57,437 nt of DNA from Caryophanales bacterium. Its GTDB lineage: Bacteria > Bacillota > Bacilli > Bacillales > Bacillaceae_J. Positions 9,494-18,846 of the stretch are shown here, in pieces. Below the pieces are notes generated by a model. That model saw nothing but the letters and a program-made list of their open reading frames with translations. It made no database searches and was not told the origin of the DNA. The position numbers were made by a program, and so were the translations under genes. Positions within the stretch are counted from its first letter, which is position 1. Every line of letters begins with the position of its first letter. The stretch lies in the NCBI GenBank assembly GCA_012840465.1, contig DULJ01000077.1, positions 1 to 57,437 of the forward strand, in the 5' to 3' direction.

Positions 9494-9531
9494 AAGAGTT
9501 GCAGTCCAATTGGATTGCAGCTCTTTTCTTT
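9494..9531 (+). terminator. terminator after niaP
   Basis: AAGAGTTGCAGTCC, AATT loop, GGATTGCAGCTCTT, then TTCTTTT. A long, nearly perfect stem. Confidence 0.85.
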
Positions 9532-9618
9532 TGGTAAACCAAATTTTTCAAAAATAAAATCCCCTCCAATGTAAAAAAATAAAATGAAATGAAGAAAATG
9601 CGAAGGAGAGCTGGCAAT

Positions 9619-10179
9619 ATGCGGGGCTACGTTCTTTCGATTTGGAACTTTTTTGATCCCCTTTATTTTTTCTGCACACGTCTTACATTCCCTCCTAGAT
9701 CAGGTATGGAAAGTAATATTTTCAGGGTTAGACTAACGAAATATAAAGGAAGAGAAGTTGTTCTTTCTGACGGTACAAAGATCACGAAAAATGATATTTT
9801 GGTTAAAATCCACCTTCACAACGTAAAGCTGTTAAGAGAATTAATGGAGATAAAAAGTGAATTAAGAAAAGTGAAAATTCTCTATCGCCATGTTCAAGAG
9901 TCTCTGCCTGGAATTGAGCATTTCATTCGAAACAGTAGCTTTGCGAATGAAATTAAAGGAATTGTTGGGATCACCCATTTAAATAAAAGTTGTGAACGGC
10001 TTGGATTTGAAATTTTTGATATTTCTCATCCTATCTATAAGTGGTTTAAAGTATTTGCGTTTTTGCCAATCGAAATTCTATCCAGCACCAATCATACCAT
10101 TCTTAAAAGTTTGAAATATCAAACTCCAAAATATTTATTTATGTCAAGAAATACCCTAAATAAAATGTATCGATCGTAA
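9619..10179 (+). CDS. ykoP: YkoP-family protein
   Basis: 186-aa protein resembling B. subtilis YkoP: MRGYVLSIWNFFDPLYFF..., IFRVRLTKYKGREVVLSDGT, LVKIHLHNVKLL, GIVGITHLNKSCERLGFEIF and PKYLFMSRNTL are conserved segments. The biochemical role is not established. The N-terminus is hydrophobic and may associate with the membrane. The start at 9619 follows GAAGGAGAGCTGGCAAT; the longer frame from 9589 lacks a site. It stands alone between a terminator and the crcB promoter. Confidence 0.75.
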   Translation: MRGYVLSIWNFFDPLYFFCTRLTFPPRSGMESNIFRVRLTKYKGREVVLSDGTKITKNDILVKIHLHNVKLLRELMEIKSELRKVKILYRHVQESLPGIEHFIRNSSFANEIKGIVGITHLNKSCERLGFEIFDISHPIYKWFKVFAFLPIEILSSTNHTILKSLKYQTPKYLFMSRNTLNKMYRS

Positions 10180-10348
10180 AAGAAAAAGCTGCTTATGATT
10201 CATTTTGGCGAGTTTCCTCATTTTTACGAGGTGATAGGCTTTAGGATAACAAATTTGTTCACCATAGTAATAGAAATTCCAAGTGTATACAACACACCTC
10301 CATATAAAAATTATACAGGTTTGGAACAGATCTTTTCATATACAATAG

Positions 10349-10377
10349 TTGGAAAGCGGTTTTCTTCCTAGTATAAT
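10349..10377 (+). promoter_or_regulatory. SigA promoter of crcB pair
   Basis: TTGGAA (10349-10354), 17-bp spacer, TATAAT (10372-10377). The start codon lies only 34 bp beyond the -10, so the leader is too short for a fluoride riboswitch. The stretch 10180-10348 holds a small CCTC-GAGG hairpin near 10215 and nothing else I can assign. Confidence 0.75.
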
Positions 10378-10411
10378 GAATTTTAGAAAAAGGTGGGATA
10401 AAGGTGTTACT

Positions 10412-10768
10412 ATGCAAATTTTATTAGTGATGATCGGCGGTTTTATAGGGGCAATAGGTCGATTTGGGGTAGGAGAGTGGCTGAATCCAAATCATGGTTT
10501 TCCTTTTGGAACTTTATTTGTAAATCTTATTGGATGCTTTCTACTAGGGTGGCTTTTAACATATATGGGTCATCGGATCAAAAAACAGCCTTATATAACG
10601 CTGTTTCTTGGAACTGGAGTCATTGGGTCTTTTACAACCTTTTCAACATTTTCCGTTGAAACGATTCAATTATTTGATCAGGGACTTGTTTTTCTCAGTC
10701 TACTCTATGTACTCATAAGTATATTCTTTGGCTTGTTATTAGTCTATATGGGGAGTAAATTCGCATGA
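10412..10768 (+). CDS. crcB1: fluoride channel CrcB/FluC, first subunit
   Basis: Small four-helix membrane protein (118 aa). It shows the family motifs GGFIGAIGRFGVGEW near the N-terminus, NLIGCFLLGWL, and GSFTTFSTFSVET, where the TTFST Phe residues line the fluoride pore. The protein exports fluoride as a dual-topology dimer. Start at 10412 follows AAAGGTG; the frame extends to 10349, but that part overlaps the promoter. It shares ATGA with the next crcB, so the pair probably forms a heterodimer, as in other Bacillus. Confidence 0.9.
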   Translation: MQILLVMIGGFIGAIGRFGVGEWLNPNHGFPFGTLFVNLIGCFLLGWLLTYMGHRIKKQPYITLFLGTGVIGSFTTFSTFSVETIQLFDQGLVFLSLLYVLISIFFGLLLVYMGSKFA

Positions 10769-11133
10769 TTTGGTTAATTGGCTTTGGTGGTGCAATGGGT
10801 GCAGCTGTACGCTTTTTATTAGGCGATTTTATAAATAAAAAATGGGCTCAAAAAACAAAATTATATATGTTTCCACTGGGGACATGGATCATCAATATTT
10901 CTGGCTCGTTTTTACTCGGAGTAATCGCTAAATATCATTTAAGCAACAGTATTGAAGAGTGGGTTTGGTATTTTGTGGGAGTTGGATTTTGCGGTGCGTA
11001 TACTACTTTTTCAACCTTTGGCTATGAAACAATTAGGTTAATAGAAGCCAAAAAAATGGGTATGGCCATTATATATGTACTTTCATCATTAGTGGTAGGG
11101 ATTGTCTTTGCTTTAATGGGATTTAATACTTAA
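10765..11133 (+). CDS. crcB2: fluoride channel CrcB/FluC, second subunit
   Basis: 122-aa paralogue of the preceding gene: MIWLIGFGGAMGAAVRFLLG, NISGSFLLGV and GFCGAYTTFSTFGYET. It overlaps crcB1 by 4 bp. Paired genes of this kind encode oppositely oriented subunits of one fluoride channel. The nat gene follows after 16 bp with its own GGAGG. Confidence 0.9.
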   Translation: MIWLIGFGGAMGAAVRFLLGDFINKKWAQKTKLYMFPLGTWIINISGSFLLGVIAKYHLSNSIEEWVWYFVGVGFCGAYTTFSTFGYETIRLIEAKKMGMAIIYVLSSLVVGIVFALMGFNT

Positions 11134-11149
11134 GTTATGGAGGAATAGT

Positions 11150-11935
11150 ATGCTTGATCTAAATACCTTTTTTCGTAAAAGAATAGGTTTTCCTGAAGAT
11201 AGGGTTATTACATTTGAACAATTAGATAAGGTTCTTGAAAAAACAGCTAATTCAATTCCCTTCGAAAATATATGTATTATCAACAAAAGTACAAGTGATA
11301 TTTCGAAGGAAAGCCTAATTAATAAAATTCTTGATAGGAATGAAGGCGGCGTCTGTTATGAGTTGAATCCTATTCTTTATCTATTTTTAAAGGAAAATGA
11401 CTTTGATGTCCACTTAGTTCGTGGGGCTGTTTATGATCATTCAGCGCAGAACTGGGCACCTACGGGTCCTACGCATGTAACAATTTTATTAAACCATAAT
11501 AATCAAACTTTTGTATTAGATACTGGTTTTGGAGGGAATTTACCATTAAAACCTGTTCCATTAAGCGGAGAAACAGTTTATTCTGAGAACGGCGAATTTC
11601 GTATTAAAAAGCTGGATAGTGAGTATGGAAATTATGCCTTTGAAATGAAGGTAAAGTATAAAGATTCTGATTGGAAGCTAGGTTATGCGTTTAACACGGA
11701 AAGTACCATTCGGCACTTCGCTGAATTAAATGCCATTAAACAGATCATCTCGGAAAGTGAGCATTCTCCATTTAACAAGGCACCCTTACTGACGAAATTA
11801 ACAGACAGCGGAACAGTCACCTTAACAGCTTCTTCATTAACAGTGTGGAAAGATGGGGAAATGAAAAAAGAGAATATTGATGAAAGACAATTTACGGACT
11901 TAGCCAAAGAACATTTTGGGGTAGAGGTAAAATAG
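11150..11935 (+). CDS. nat: arylamine N-acetyltransferase
   Basis: Transfers acetyl from acetyl-CoA to arylamines or hydrazines. The catalytic triad is readable: Cys69 in RNEGGVCYELNP, His109 in GPTHVTIL and Asp124 in FVLDTGFGGN. The length of 261 aa is usual for bacterial NAT. It lies 16 bp after crcB2 with TGGAGGAATAGT before the ATG, so it may be co-transcribed. A shared terminator with the opposing ATPase gene follows. Confidence 0.9.
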   Translation: MLDLNTFFRKRIGFPEDRVITFEQLDKVLEKTANSIPFENICIINKSTSDISKESLINKILDRNEGGVCYELNPILYLFLKENDFDVHLVRGAVYDHSAQNWAPTGPTHVTILLNHNNQTFVLDTGFGGNLPLKPVPLSGETVYSENGEFRIKKLDSEYGNYAFEMKVKYKDSDWKLGYAFNTESTIRHFAELNAIKQIISESEHSPFNKAPLLTKLTDSGTVTLTASSLTVWKDGEMKKENIDERQFTDLAKEHFGVEVK

Positions 11936-11946
11936 TAAAAATCGAA

Positions 11947-11974
11947 AAGGGGTGCCCGAAAGTGGGTACCCCTT
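11947..11974. terminator. bidirectional terminator, nat / P-type ATPase
   Basis: AAGGGGTGCCC, GAAAGT loop, GGGTACCCCTT between convergent genes. Confidence 0.8.
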
Positions 11975-11985
11975 CATTTGTTGTC

Positions 11986-14616
11986 TTAAAAGATTCTTTT
12001 CCAAGCTTTAGACAGCTCGCTGAAAATGACTGGGACAAGCGATAGCGTAAGTACGAAAAACCAGTCTTTTAAAGAAAGGACGTGCAGCCCGAAAATATTG
12101 TTAAAAACCGGTACATTGACTAATATAGCTTGAAGTGCAATCCCAAAGAAAACAGACGAAAGCAAAAACTTATTTGTAAATAATCCTACTTCACGAAGTG
12201 ACTTTTTAGTACTCCGCAAATTCAAGGAATGGAATAATTGTGTAATACATAGTGTTACAAATGCCATTGTTTGTGCATGGACGAGTGCATCCTTCGAAAT
12301 GTTGCTAAAGTCGATTGAAAAAATCGATGGTGCACCAATGTAATAATTTAATCCTGTAACAAAGGCGAATAAGGTTAAGAAACCAATTAATATACCGTAA
12401 AGCAGTATAAACATTCCGCCGCCGTGGGCAAAAATACTTTCTTTAATGGAACGTGGTTGTTGGTCCATAACATCCGGATCATCAGGATCTAGCCCTAGTG
12501 AAATGGCAGGTAATGTATCTGTAATTAGATTGATCCATAAAATATGAATAGCGGTTAGAGGGGCTGGCCATCCAAGCAGGATCGCAATAAAAAGCGTTAC
12601 AATTTCCCCTAAGTTACATGATAGGAGAAATAATATTGATTTTTTAATGTTTTGATAAATATTTCTACCTTCTTCAACGGCAGCAACGATCGTTGCAAAG
12701 TTATCATCTGTTAATACAATATCCGCGGCACCTTTTGCGACGTCAGTACCGCCTTTCCCCATCGCGACACCAACATCAGCTTGTTTTAATGAAGGAGCAT
12801 CGTTTACTCCGTCCCCAGTCATCGCAACAATTCGGTCATTCGTTTTTAAAGCTTTCACAATTTTTACCTTGTGTTCAGGCGACACCCGTGCAAAAACTCG
12901 GATTTTGTTAACCTTCTCGCACAGCTCTGTTTCGCTAAGGCGATCAAGCTCAGAGCCTGTCATAGATTCAATCTCTTCATTTGCAATGCCAAGATCTTTC
13001 GCAATCGCGAACGCTGTTTTTTGGTTATCCCCAGTTATCATGATCGTTTGGATACCGGCCTGTTTGCACTGTGCTATCGATGCTTTTACTTCTTCTCTTG
13101 GCGGGTCGATCATTCCGGTTAAGCCAAGAAAAACCAGGTTTTTTTCCAAATTTTCGCTTGTCATGCTGCTATTGAAGGTGGGAATTTCCTTGTAGGCCAT
13201 CGCAAGAACACGTAATGCTTCGGCAGACATCTCATTGGCCACGCTCTTAATTTTATCCCCTTCAACGGTAGTCACACGGATTTTTGGTAAAATGCTTTCC
13301 AATGCACCTTTTGCCATTACAAAGTACCGGTCATTATGGCGATGAACGGTTGTCATCATTTTACGATCGGAATCAAAAGCAATTTCAAAAATACGCTCAT
13401 ATTCTTCATCAAGAAGTTGTTTTTCAAATCCAGCAGCATTAGCAGCAGCAACAAGGGCGATTTCAGTCGGGTCGCCAGAATGTTCCTCTTCAGTAAAAAC
13501 GGCATCATTACAAAGGGCCATTGTTTGAAAGAAGCGAGTGTACTCCTTTTGTTTAATTAATGGTGAGTCCATAGCCAGGTAATTACCGTTAATATAGGCT
13601 TTCGTTACCGTCATTTTGTTTTGGGTCAGCGTACCTGTTTTGTCGGAACAAATCACACTAATAGCACCAAGAGTTTCAACTGCTGGCAGCTTTCGAACAA
13701 CAGCCTGTCGTTTGATCATTCTCTGTACGCCAATCGCCAGCACGATCGTAACGATGGCAGGCAACCCTTCAGGAATAGCTGCAACCGCCAAACTTACTGA
13801 AATTAGGAACATATCAAGAACATCTCTGCCTTGAAAATAGCCAATCAGGAAGATGACGATTGACACAATGACGGCACCAATTCCGAGAACTTTCCCAAGC
13901 TCTGCTAACTTTTTTTGAAGCGGTGTTTGTTCTTTTTCTTGTTTCCCAAGTAAATTAGCGATTTTTCCGATTTCGGTCTGCATTCCCGTGTTGACGACAA
14001 TTCCCACCGCCCGCCCGTAAGAGGATAGGGTGGACATAAAGGCCATATTCCGTTGGTCGGCAACTGGCAATTCCTCGGTTGCGATCCAATCAGCATTTTT
14101 ATCAACAGGAACGGACTCCCCGGTTAATGAAGATTCTTCAACCTTAAAATTGGCAGTTTCAATTAAGCGTATATCAGCAGGAATAAATCGTCCCGCATCA
14201 ATAATTATGATATCACCTGGTACTACATGCTCTGATGGAATTTCAACCGTCATTCCATCTCGTTTGACGATGGCTTTAGGAGTTGTCATCTTTTTAAGTT
14301 CTTCCAAAGCCTTTTCTGCTTTAGATTCCTGAATGACGCCAATAATCGTATTCAGCAGGATCACCAAAACAATGATAATGGCATCACTATACTCGCCAAC
14401 AAACGCGGAAATAAGAGCTGCTCCAATTAAAATATAGATTAGCAAACTGTTGATTTGCCTAAAAAATAACGTGAAAATCGAATCTTTTTTATGCTCGTCA
14501 AATTCATTAGCTCCAACCTGATCTAATCGTATGTTTGCCTCTTCACTCGTTAGACCTATTTCCGGGTTAGTTGCTAATTCAACGGCTACTCTTTCCGCGT
14601 CTTTTGTGTACCACAT
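11986..14616 (-). CDS. calcium-type P-type ATPase (YloB/SERCA-like)
   Basis: 876-aa P2A ATPase that pumps cations, probably Ca2+, out of the cell. Visible motifs: TGES (165-168, actuator), AIPEGLPA in helix 4 (PEGL at 282-285), phosphorylated Asp325 in [27 protein letters not shown] hinge, and [10 protein letters not shown] in helix 6 with the Asn and Asp of the ion site. About ten membrane helices are present. PEGL plus NxxxD favours calcium over sodium or potassium. It is monocistronic on the minus strand and diverges from the selB region. B. subtilis YloB is the nearest named relative I recall, though spacing differs enough that I leave the symbol blank. Confidence 0.88.
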   Translation of the reverse strand: MWYTKDAERVAVELATNPEIGLTSEEANIRLDQVGANEFDEHKKDSIFTLFFRQINSLLIYILIGAALISAFVGEYSDAIIIVLVILLNTIIGVIQESKAEKALEELKKMTTPKAIVKRDGMTVEIPSEHVVPGDIIIIDAGRFIPADIRLIETANFKVEESSLTGESVPVDKNADWIATEELPVADQRNMAFMSTLSSYGRAVGIVVNTGMQTEIGKIANLLGKQEKEQTPLQKKLAELGKVLGIGAVIVSIVIFLIGYFQGRDVLDMFLISVSLAVAAIPEGLPAIVTIVLAIGVQRMIKRQAVVRKLPAVETLGAISVICSDKTGTLTQNKMTVTKAYINGNYLAMDSPLIKQKEYTRFFQTMALCNDAVFTEEEHSGDPTEIALVAAANAAGFEKQLLDEEYERIFEIAFDSDRKMMTTVHRHNDRYFVMAKGALESILPKIRVTTVEGDKIKSVANEMSAEALRVLAMAYKEIPTFNSSMTSENLEKNLVFLGLTGMIDPPREEVKASIAQCKQAGIQTIMITGDNQKTAFAIAKDLGIANEEIESMTGSELDRLSETELCEKVNKIRVFARVSPEHKVKIVKALKTNDRIVAMTGDGVNDAPSLKQADVGVAMGKGGTDVAKGAADIVLTDDNFATIVAAVEEGRNIYQNIKKSILFLLSCNLGEIVTLFIAILLGWPAPLTAIHILWINLITDTLPAISLGLDPDDPDVMDQQPRSIKESIFAHGGGMFILLYGILIGFLTLFAFVTGLNYYIGAPSIFSIDFSNISKDALVHAQTMAFVTLCITQLFHSLNLRSTKKSLREVGLFTNKFLLSSVFFGIALQAILVNVPVFNNIFGLHVLSLKDWFFVLTLSLVPVIFSELSKAWKRIF

Positions 14617-14779
14617 ACGTCACACTCTCCCTAGATAAAAATGGACTATCTATCCCAATTTAATTAAACCACATATAGGTAAATATTTCTAAAGTGGAAA
14701 ATGAAAATTTTTATACAAATTAGTCAGTCACCTTTCCGTATATTACCATTTTAAAGTTTCCTATTTTTAACCGATAGTA

Positions 14780-14869
14780 ATGATGAGCAACAATTCCCTA
14801 GCAAATGTTGTTGTTCATCATAATGTATTCCTCTATTTCGTCCATCTAAAAAATAGGTGGACTTTTTTT
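14780..14869 (+). ncRNA. candidate small structured RNA or attenuator upstream of selB
   Basis: Two hairpins lie in the 341-bp gap between the ATPase and selB. The first has 14-base arms (14780-14793 and 14808-14821) with a single mismatch and a 14-base loop. The second (GTCCATCT, loop, AGGTGGAC, then seven T, 14840-14869) is a good Rho-independent terminator. No gene precedes them on this strand, so a short RNA or a terminated leader is likely. I found no clear promoter for it, and no tRNA-Sec fold. Confidence 0.45.
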
Positions 14870-14896
14870 ATTTGGGCTTTCATTCATTCATCATAC

Positions 14897-14925
14897 TTGA
14901 ATAGTTTTTCTATACCTATTAAAGT
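14897..14925 (+). promoter_or_regulatory. probable selB promoter
   Basis: TTGAAT (14897-14902), 17 bp, TAAAGT (14920-14925), downstream of the terminator hairpin and about 30 bp before the selB start. Confidence 0.5.
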
Positions 14926-14957
14926 AAAATGGAATGATAGAAAAGTGGGTGAAGATT

Positions 14958-16847
14958 TTGGCAGTTCGAAATTATACGGTTGGGATGGCTGGGCATATTG
15001 ACCATGGAAAGACATCTCTTACGAAGGCGTTAACGAATGTTGATACAGATCGACTTAAGGAAGAAAAAGAAAGAAATATTTCAATAGAATTAGGTTATGC
15101 ACCCTTAAAAATTGATGATGAATTACATGTCTCTATTATCGATGTACCGGGTCATGAACGTTTTATTAGACAAATGATTGCCGGTGTGGCCGGGATTGAT
15201 TTAGTCATTCTTGTTATTGCTGCTGATGAAGGTGTTATGCCGCAAACGAAAGAGCATCTTGAAATCCTGTCCTTTTTAGGCATTGAAAAAGGTATTATAG
15301 CGATTAGTAAAATTGATCGCGTTGATGAAGAATTATTAGAACTTGTTCAAGAGGATATTAGAGATAATTTGCAGGGGACGGTGTTTGAATCAGCTCCTTT
15401 TGTATTAGTAGACAGTCTTTCAAAGAAAGGACTGGAGGAATTAAAACAAGAAATTAAGAAAGAATTGCAACATATAGAAATGCGTGATGCAAGGGGACCA
15501 TTCCGTTTGCCAATTGACCAAGTGTTTTCGGTTCAGGGTCAAGGAACAGTGGTACGTGGTACCGTTTATGAAGGGGTCGTCGAAAAAGGCAGCTCACTAC
15601 TGGTTTTACCGCAAGGAATTCCAGTAAAAGTGCGGCAAATTCAGGAGCATCATGAGCAAACAGAAGTAGCTAAGGCTGGACAAAGGGCGGCCTTAAATTT
15701 AGGTGGCATCACCAAACATGAAATTGCACGTGGAGATGTTTTGGTATCATCTGAGCATTTTCTCGTTACGGATACACTTGATATTACGACAAAATTTGTG
15801 GGTGACTTGGCATCGCCGGTCAAGCAGCGGGCACCGATTAAGTTACATACAGGAACAACCGAGGTAATGGGGAAAATCGTGTTTTTTGATAGAAATGAAG
15901 TGGTTAATGAAGAAAATGAAGTCGTTTGTCAGCTGCGTTTGGATCACGCAATAGTTTGTAAACGCGGGGACCGCTTTATTTTAAGAAGACCTACACCTGT
16001 CGAAACAATTGGTGGGGGCTGGATTATTGATCCGAAAGGCAGTAAATATCGTTTCGGCGAAGATACAGTTAATATGCTTCTGCAAAAAAAGGAAGGCACA
16101 CCAAATGAACGGGTTCTTTCTATTCTAAAAGAGAAGGCACTCATGACATTTGAGGCTTTATTGAAATTTTCATCGATGGATAAAGATGATTTAATCGCTA
16201 TAGTGAATGAGGAGAAAGGCACGACCATTTTTGAACTAGCAAACGGCGAGTATGCCCTTTATTCTGATTTTGAATTTATTAAAAACAAGATCGAGGAGAA
16301 ATTAACGGATTATCATGAGGAATTTTCACTTCGTGCTGGCTTCAATAAAGCCGAAATTGTTCATTCCTTATCCAATCTTTATCCGCAACGTCTGGTTGAA
16401 TTTGTCCTTGAAAAATTGGTGGAAGAAGGTTTCCTAAATAAACAAGAGCAATATATTCAGCTTTCAACCTTTTCACCGCATTATCCAGAAAAATGGAGCA
16501 AGCGGATGGAAGCAGTGGTTGCTGCCATTCAAAAAGACGAAATTGAAGTACAGACATTGGAACAATATATAAAAAATGAAAAGATTCCGGAGCAGTACAA
16601 GGATGACTTCAAATATTATTTAATCCAATCAAATAAAGCAGTTGCTTTGGATGAAAATCATCTTATCTCAATAGAGACTATTCATAAAACAACAGAACTA
16701 TTAAAGTCAAAAACCGATGAAGAATTTACGGTTAAGGATGCTAAAGATGTTCTTGGGCTGTCTAGAAAATATTTAATTCCATTACTAGAGCTATTAGATA
16801 CATTAAAGCTTACTAGAAGAGTAGAGGATAAACGGAAGTGGGTGTAA
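14958..16847 (+). CDS. selB: selenocysteine-specific elongation factor SelB
   Basis: GTPase that brings Sec-tRNA(Sec) to the ribosome at UGA codons marked by a SECIS hairpin. N-terminal G domain: GMAGHIDHGKTSLTKAL (P-loop), DTDRLKEEKERNISIELG, DVPGHERFIRQMIAG, and SKID in place of NKxD. EF-Tu-like domains II and III follow. The last 250 residues are the winged-helix repeats that bind SECIS RNA. The TTG at 14958 is chosen since GGGTGAAG precedes it and relatives begin just before GMAGHID; the frame also opens at 14934 and 14949. It is first in a run with the glycosyltransferase (6-bp gap) and LysR genes. Confidence 0.95.
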   Translation: MAVRNYTVGMAGHIDHGKTSLTKALTNVDTDRLKEEKERNISIELGYAPLKIDDELHVSIIDVPGHERFIRQMIAGVAGIDLVILVIAADEGVMPQTKEHLEILSFLGIEKGIIAISKIDRVDEELLELVQEDIRDNLQGTVFESAPFVLVDSLSKKGLEELKQEIKKELQHIEMRDARGPFRLPIDQVFSVQGQGTVVRGTVYEGVVEKGSSLLVLPQGIPVKVRQIQEHHEQTEVAKAGQRAALNLGGITKHEIARGDVLVSSEHFLVTDTLDITTKFVGDLASPVKQRAPIKLHTGTTEVMGKIVFFDRNEVVNEENEVVCQLRLDHAIVCKRGDRFILRRPTPVETIGGGWIIDPKGSKYRFGEDTVNMLLQKKEGTPNERVLSILKEKALMTFEALLKFSSMDKDDLIAIVNEEKGTTIFELANGEYALYSDFEFIKNKIEEKLTDYHEEFSLRAGFNKAEIVHSLSNLYPQRLVEFVLEKLVEEGFLNKQEQYIQLSTFSPHYPEKWSKRMEAVVAAIQKDEIEVQTLEQYIKNEKIPEQYKDDFKYYLIQSNKAVALDENHLISIETIHKTTELLKSKTDEEFTVKDAKDVLGLSRKYLIPLLELLDTLKLTRRVEDKRKWV

Positions 16848-16853
16848 TGTAGT

Positions 16854-17876
16854 TTGTCAACAATGAAGATCTTACTTCTCACACCGTATTTACACACCAA
16901 TAGAGGCAATTCAACAACTGCCAAAAGAATGGCCTCTAGTTTAAAACAAAATGGAGTAGATGTCACAGTATTTGCCTATGAAGAAGACGAGTGGAATGAA
17001 AAAATAGAAGGCCAAGCCGCTAATTGTGACCTAATCCATATCATCCATTTTTACCGTTTTTCAAAATGGGCAAAAAAGACGAATTTTCAGTTGAATAAAC
17101 CATATATCATGACGAACGGCGGTACAGATGTAAATCTTGATTTAGATAACCTAGGTAATCGTGCAGAAATGTTGGATATATTACAAAATGCAAGGGCGAT
17201 TACCGTTTTTACTGATGATGCAAAAGCAAAACTTTGTCATGCCTATCGTGAAATGAGGTTACGAATTGAGGTCATTAAGCAGAGTGTTTGGTTTCCAAAT
17301 TCTGAGGAAGATACTACTGCATTGAATTTAGTACCAGGGGAGCCTGCACTTCTCCTTCCCTCTGGATTAAGGGCGGTTAAGGATGTTTTCTTTTTAATCG
17401 AAGAGATTGCTTGGCTACAAAAGAAGTATCCTAAATTGCAGTTTTTGATCGCCGGGATGGTTTTAGATGAAAACATTTATGAAACATTAAAACAATATAT
17501 CGAAAAATATAGCTGGATTCACTTTTTGGAAAATGTTCCGATTGAAAACATGGTATCATTATATAAATGGGCACATATTGTTTTAAATACGTCTATTTCA
17601 GAGGGTCAATCTTCGGCTATTTTAGAAGCGATGCAAACGGGTTGTGTTGTTTTAGCACGAAATAACCCCGGCAATGCAAGTATCATCGAAGACGGGATAA
17701 ATGGCTATTTATTCAATGACGGAAATGAGTTTTTGGAAAAAATTGAACTGGTTTTAACCGAGCATGAAAAAGCGCAATGGATCATTGATAATGCTAAAAA
17801 CTATGTACAAACCAATCATTTTTTTGAAGATGAAATAGGGGCATTTATGAAGCTTTATCAAGATTGTTTACAATAA
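16854..17876 (+). CDS. GT4 glycosyltransferase resembling selenosugar synthase SenB
   Basis: 340-aa GT-B glycosyltransferase, six bases after selB and nine before the LysR frame. Seen: TPYLHTNRGNSTTAKRMAS (10-28), NGGTDVNLD (88-96), IKQSV (141-145), LRAVKDVFF (172-180), and the GT4 E-x7-E motif at Glu250 and Glu258 in SEGQSSAILEAM, then NPGNASIIEDGINGYL. From memory, SenB of the selenoneine pathway, which joins selenophosphate to a UDP-sugar, has the same landmarks in the same order (RGNR-TA, TGTDLY, IHQS, LRPVKDP, EGGAN-SEAL). Position inside a selenium locus supports a selenium role. Alternatives are a cell-envelope GT4 enzyme of unrelated function. Start TTG at 16854 or ATG at 16863. Confidence 0.65.
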   Translation: MSTMKILLLTPYLHTNRGNSTTAKRMASSLKQNGVDVTVFAYEEDEWNEKIEGQAANCDLIHIIHFYRFSKWAKKTNFQLNKPYIMTNGGTDVNLDLDNLGNRAEMLDILQNARAITVFTDDAKAKLCHAYREMRLRIEVIKQSVWFPNSEEDTTALNLVPGEPALLLPSGLRAVKDVFFLIEEIAWLQKKYPKLQFLIAGMVLDENIYETLKQYIEKYSWIHFLENVPIENMVSLYKWAHIVLNTSISEGQSSAILEAMQTGCVVLARNNPGNASIIEDGINGYLFNDGNEFLEKIELVLTEHEKAQWIIDNAKNYVQTNHFFEDEIGAFMKLYQDCLQ

Positions 17877-17897
17877 CCTAAACTAGTGGTGAAAACA

Positions 17898-18788
17898 ATG
17901 AATTTAAACCATCTAAAAGCATTTGAAAAGTTGATACAAGTAAAAAGCTTTCAAGAGGCGGCAAGGCAATTATCAGTATCACAGCCGGCTATAACGCTCC
18001 GAATTCAAGCCTTAGAGGAACATTTTAAAACAAAGTTAGTAAAGCGCACAGGCGAGGGTGTCCAGTTAACCTCTCAAGGTGAAGTGATCTATCGCAGGAT
18101 TAAAGAGATCCTAAAGTTGTGGGAAGACTTGGAGGCTCAATTTTTAGGAGGAGAACCAGTTGGGAAACTTGTCATTGGTGCCAGTACAATCCCTTCTGAA
18201 TATATTCTTCCAAAGATCATCAAAAATTTTAAATCCACCTACCCAGATGTGGATTTTAGTATGAAAATATCAGGGAGCAAGGACGTTGTGGATTGGTTAA
18301 AACATCGCTCTGTTGATGTTGCCATTACCGGCGAACCACCGATCACCCCCTTGCTTTATACAAAACCAATTGTTAGTGAGAACTTAAGTATTATTGCCCC
18401 TATAGAATTTATTGAAGAGGATATTAAGCAGTTTCGAGATTTATTTGATGCGGAATGGATTTTACGTGAAAAAAACTCCGATACGCGATCCTCGCTTGAA
18501 AAAACGATTGAATCATTGGGCTTTTCAACAGAGTTAATGAAAATTGTAGGTGAGTTGGGGAGTACGGAAGCTGTTATTGCCGCAGTGGAGGCTGGTCTTG
18601 GAATTACCGTTGTATCTTCCTATGCAGCAGAACGGGCTGCTAAATCTGGTCGAGTAAAGATAATAACTTTGAAAGATTTTCAAGTCACAAGGAATTTTTA
18701 TTTTTCTTGTCTTGAGGAAAATAAAAATTTTCCAGTCATTTCTGCGTTTTTAAGTTTTATTGAAGATTCCTATAAAGTCCACAATTAA
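17898..18788 (+). CDS. LysR-family regulator in selenium locus
   Basis: 296-aa LysR-type regulator. The N-terminal HTH reads NLNHLKAFEKLIQVKSFQEA and SVSQPAITLRIQALEEHF; the rest is a periplasmic-binding-like effector domain (GKLVIGASTIPSEYILP, GSTEAVIAAVEAGLGITVVS), related to CysL-type proteins that sense sulfur or nitrogen metabolites. Start at 17898 fits LysR N-termini and follows GTGGTGAAAAC; the frame opens 12 bp earlier. It is co-directional with selB and the glycosyltransferase and convergent with selD. LysR proteins linked to selenium genes are known as a family; the effector here is unknown, and a selenium compound is a guess. Confidence 0.85.
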   Translation: MNLNHLKAFEKLIQVKSFQEAARQLSVSQPAITLRIQALEEHFKTKLVKRTGEGVQLTSQGEVIYRRIKEILKLWEDLEAQFLGGEPVGKLVIGASTIPSEYILPKIIKNFKSTYPDVDFSMKISGSKDVVDWLKHRSVDVAITGEPPITPLLYTKPIVSENLSIIAPIEFIEEDIKQFRDLFDAEWILREKNSDTRSSLEKTIESLGFSTELMKIVGELGSTEAVIAAVEAGLGITVVSSYAAERAAKSGRVKIITLKDFQVTRNFYFSCLEENKNFPVISAFLSFIEDSYKVHN

Positions 18789-18790
18789 GG

Positions 18791-18842
18791 AAGGCTGACA
18801 CAGGCAAATTCGTTTTTTAACGATTTTTTCTGAGTCAGCCTT
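18791..18842. terminator. bidirectional terminator, lysR / selD
   Basis: AAGGCTGAC and GTCAGCCTT enclose an inner AATCGTT-type hairpin; T runs lie on both sides. Confidence 0.8.
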
Positions 18843-18846
18843 ATTT

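Noticed and set aside
10180-10411. Fluoride riboswitch before the crcB pair.
   Set aside because: The likely promoter leaves only about 28 nt of leader, and the upstream sequence lacks the expected conserved fluoride-aptamer segments.
14617-14957. tRNA-Sec in the gap before selB.
   Set aside because: The hairpins do not make a cloverleaf, and no UCA anticodon arm with matching acceptor and long variable arm was found.
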